From Alphaproteobacteria bacterium (GTDB lineage: Bacteria > Pseudomonadota > Alphaproteobacteria > JAUXUR01): 54,300 nucleotides of DNA. Shown one piece after another: positions 52,233 through 54,300 of the stretch. Location of the stretch: contig JAUYSY010000089.1 in NCBI GenBank assembly GCA_030696155.1, forward strand, positions 1 through 54,300. The letters are read 5' to 3'. The position numbers were made by a program, and so were the translations under genes. Below the pieces are notes generated by a model. That model was not told the DNA's origin, searched no databases, and worked only from the letters and a program-made list of their open reading frames with translations. How positions within the stretch are numbered: the first letter of the stretch is position 1; each line of letters opens with the position of its first letter.

Positions 52233-54300
52233 TTAACCCGATTGCATTCGGATTGAGCTTCCCGATAGTTGAAAAATCTCTAATAATATCCTCAATCTAT
52301 TTTTATCTTCAGTGGAATGCGTCAAGGCCAAAAAAAAGTTTTTAACATCTTGGTTTGCGCGCGCTAGTAAATCATAATCTTCTGGAAATCTTGCAAGTTT
52401 GAATTCTTTGTGACCGCTTTGAGCGCGCCCTAATACATCGCCACTGCCGCGCAATTTTAAATCTTGTTCTGAAATTTCAAACCCATCATTGGTTTCGCGC
52501 ATGATTTCAAGACGTCGTCTTGCAATGGGACTTAATCGCTCTGCATATAATAACAAGCAATATGATTGTAAATCGGAACGTCCCACACGACCACGTAATT
52601 GGTGCAGTTGTGACAGACCAAAACGTTCCGCATGTTCAATAATAATTGTTGTGGCACGCGGCACATTAATGCCCACTTCAACAACGGTCGTTGATACTAA
52701 AATCGAGATGCTACCTTCTTGAAATTGTTGCAAAACAACTTCTTTTGATTGGCTGTCTTTTTGACCATGAATAATACCAACTTTATCGCCAAAGATTTTG
52801 TGTAGATCCTTGAATCTTTCTTCAGCCGCTGCTAAATCAAGTGCTTCTGATTCATTGATAAGGGGACATATCCAATAGATTTGTTCTTTTTTTTCAAGGC
52901 GTCTGTGGAGCGCATCGATAATATCGCTCATCCGTTCAAGGGGGATGACTTTTGTGTCGATATGTTTCCTGCCCTCGGGCTTCGTTTTAATAGATGAAAT
53001 ATCAAGATCACCATAAAACGCCATTTGAAGCGTCCGTGGGATAGGGGTTGCCGTCATCAGCAACAAATGGGGCGAAATGCCTTTTTGAAGCAATCTTGCG
53101 CGTTGTTCAACGCCATACCGATGTTGCTCATCAATAATGGCATAACCCAGATTTTTGAAAATGACGGGATCTTCGAAAATAGCATGCGTGCCGATTAAGA
53201 TATTAATTTCACCAGCTTCTAAAGCTTCCAGCAATTTTTGACGTTTTTTACCTTTTTCTTGACCCGTAAGAATAGCAGCTTTTAAGCCAAGTTGATTTGC
53301 CCATTGTTCGAAATGCCCAAAATGCTGACGCGCTAAAATTTCAGTGGGCGCCATAATAGCCGTTTGAAATCCTGCTTGTATAATAGGCAGCATAGATAAA
53401 AAAGCGATAATGGTTTTGCCACTGCCCACATCGCCTTGTAAAAGTCGACGCATAGGAATGCCAGAGAGAAAATCACGTTCAATGTCCTGTAACGACGTTA
53501 CTTGATCAGGTGTTAATGTGAACGGCAAAGTCGGAAAAAATTCTTCGTATAATGTGCCTTTAGGTTGAATAATATCAGTTTTATGGGTTTTTAATTTTTG
53601 ACGACTCGCCTGAAGAGTTAATTGATTGCTGTATAATTCATCATAAGCGAGCAATCGCCGCGCGTCTTGGATATGATTTAAATCTTCTTTTGTTTGACAT
53701 AAATGGATACGTGACAGGCTTTTGTCCCAATGTCCTAAATAATCAACAGGTAATTTTGCAAGTGCATTTTTAATCAAACGTTGAATATATTTTTGGGTAA
53801 TGCCTTGAGACAAAGGATAGATAGATTCAATAGCAGGAATTTGATTTCGTTGATCCATATTGACGCAATAATCTGGGTGAATCATTTGCTTTTTATGTTG
53901 ATAATTTTCAATTTTACCACTGATGATTTTTGTAGCACCAATTGGATAAAGATTCTGAAGAATTTGTTCTTTTAAATGAAAATAGGAAAGATTTAAGAAA
54001 CCCGAATCATCGCTTACAACAATCTGATAGGGACTACCTTTACGTTTATTCGGAAAATGTTGCTCAACCTTTACCTTAAGCGTCACCATTTGATCATGTT
54101 GAGCATCTTTGATTTGGGCAATTTGGTTGCGTTGTATATAGTTGGAAGGCATATGTAAAAGCAGATCAATGACGCGATTGCCGCCCAACAATCTGCTTAA
54201 CAATACACCAAATTTTTCCCCAATCATCGGCATCGTTTCAAGATGCTGAAAGATAAAATGTTCAGTTTCTTGGGTTATAGATAAGCCTTGATCAGGGTTT
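52233..54300 (-). CDS. recG: ATP-dependent DNA helicase RecG (5' end outside the window)
   Basis: RecG remodels stalled forks and branched DNA. Order of features: N-terminal wedge/OB region (LLLHMPSNYIQRNQ...KVKVEQHF), Walker A GDVGSGKTIIAFLSML, DEQHRYG box, motif III TATPIPRTL, and ERFGLSQLHQLRGRVGR, with the TRG motif region near the C-terminus (GSGDVLGRAQSGHKEFKLA). An ATG at 54233 gives 666 residues, but it lacks a Shine-Dalgarno sequence. The frame stays open without a start codon to base 54300 (HFIFQHLETMPMIGEKFG reads like normal RecG N-terminus), so the true start is probably beyond the edge. Confidence 0.95.
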   Translation of the reverse strand, partial: NPDQGLSITQETEHFIFQHLETMPMIGEKFGVLLSRLLGGNRVIDLLLHMPSNYIQRNQIAQIKDAQHDQMVTLKVKVEQHFPNKRKGSPYQIVVSDDSGFLNLSYFHLKEQILQNLYPIGATKIISGKIENYQHKKQMIHPDYCVNMDQRNQIPAIESIYPLSQGITQKYIQRLIKNALAKLPVDYLGHWDKSLSRIHLCQTKEDLNHIQDARRLLAYDELYSNQLTLQASRQKLKTHKTDIIQPKGTLYEEFFPTLPFTLTPDQVTSLQDIERDFLSGIPMRRLLQGDVGSGKTIIAFLSMLPIIQAGFQTAIMAPTEILARQHFGHFEQWANQLGLKAAILTGQEKGKKRQKLLEALEAGEINILIGTHAIFEDPVIFKNLGYAIIDEQHRYGVEQRARLLQKGISPHLLLMTATPIPRTLQMAFYGDLDISSIKTKPEGRKHIDTKVIPLERMSDIIDALHRRLEKKEQIYWICPLINESEALDLAAAEERFKDLHKIFGDKVGIIHGQKDSQSKEVVLQQFQEGSISILVSTTVVEVGINVPRATTIIIEHAERFGLSQLHQLRGRVGRSDLQSYCLLLYAERLSPIARRRLEIMRETNDGFEISEQDLKLRGSGDVLGRAQSGHKEFKLARFPEDYDLLARANQDVKNFFLALTHSTEDKNRLRILLEIFQLSGSSIRMQSG

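Overview
The window looks like a piece of chromosome from an AT-rich alphaproteobacterium, most likely a protist-associated lineage such as Holosporales/Paracaedibacter-like bacteria. This is inference from gene content. Alphaproteobacterial markers are an NDUFS4-type complex I accessory subunit, an ATP12-type F1 assembly chaperone next to rluC, the block twin-TM protein / PduO adenosyltransferase / etfB / etfA, and recF-gyrB. Low GC, many orphan signal-peptide proteins, leucine-rich-repeat (LRR) proteins and dense short repeats point to a host-associated life. No rRNA, tRNA, CRISPR array or intact transposase gene was seen.

Layout. 1-4808 (minus): pyruvate dehydrogenase operon pdhA-pdhB-pdhC-lpdA. 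5077-5304: small exported Ala/Val/Glu/Lys-rich protein. 5381-10771: flagellar block, flgE-flgD-fliK on minus and a flagellin on plus. 11258-14362: NDUFS4-like subunit, a possible FlaG-like protein, two tiny lipoproteins and an exported repeat protein with an in-frame stop. 14540-17552: htrA/degP, rluC, ATP12 chaperone. 17985-24790: two exported proteins of more than 1000 residues. 25124-32330 (minus): AsmA-like protein, a pair of exported paralogues (one with an NlpC/P60-like domain) and an exported lipase. 32560-35180 (minus): etfA, etfB, PduO, twin-TM protein. 35274-40211: trmFO, a GGDEF protein and an exported orphan. 40700-44277 (minus): gyrB and recF. 44472-49107: exported rhodanese, exported orphan, two LRR proteins. 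49209-51800 (minus): a sulfide/persulfide detoxification operon (BigR-like regulator, rhodanese, TauE/SafE permease, Blh-like persulfide dioxygenase) whose base composition looks richer in GC than its surroundings. 51922-54300: small exported protein and recG, which runs off the window.

The most unusual layer is non-coding. Several families of short inverted-repeat elements sit at the 3' ends of genes, many with TATA at the tips as expected for TA-targeting (IS630/Tc1-like) MITEs. One of them writes the last seven codons and stop of pdhB; others supply or abut the stops of the NDUFS4-like gene, gyrB and pduO. Five of these loci share a small central hairpin (TGTA-N...N'-TACATGAG) whose variable base pair covaries through all four Watson-Crick combinations. 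A separate family of paired GC-rich palindromes (REP/BIME-like) recurs about six times, once nested inside a MITE.
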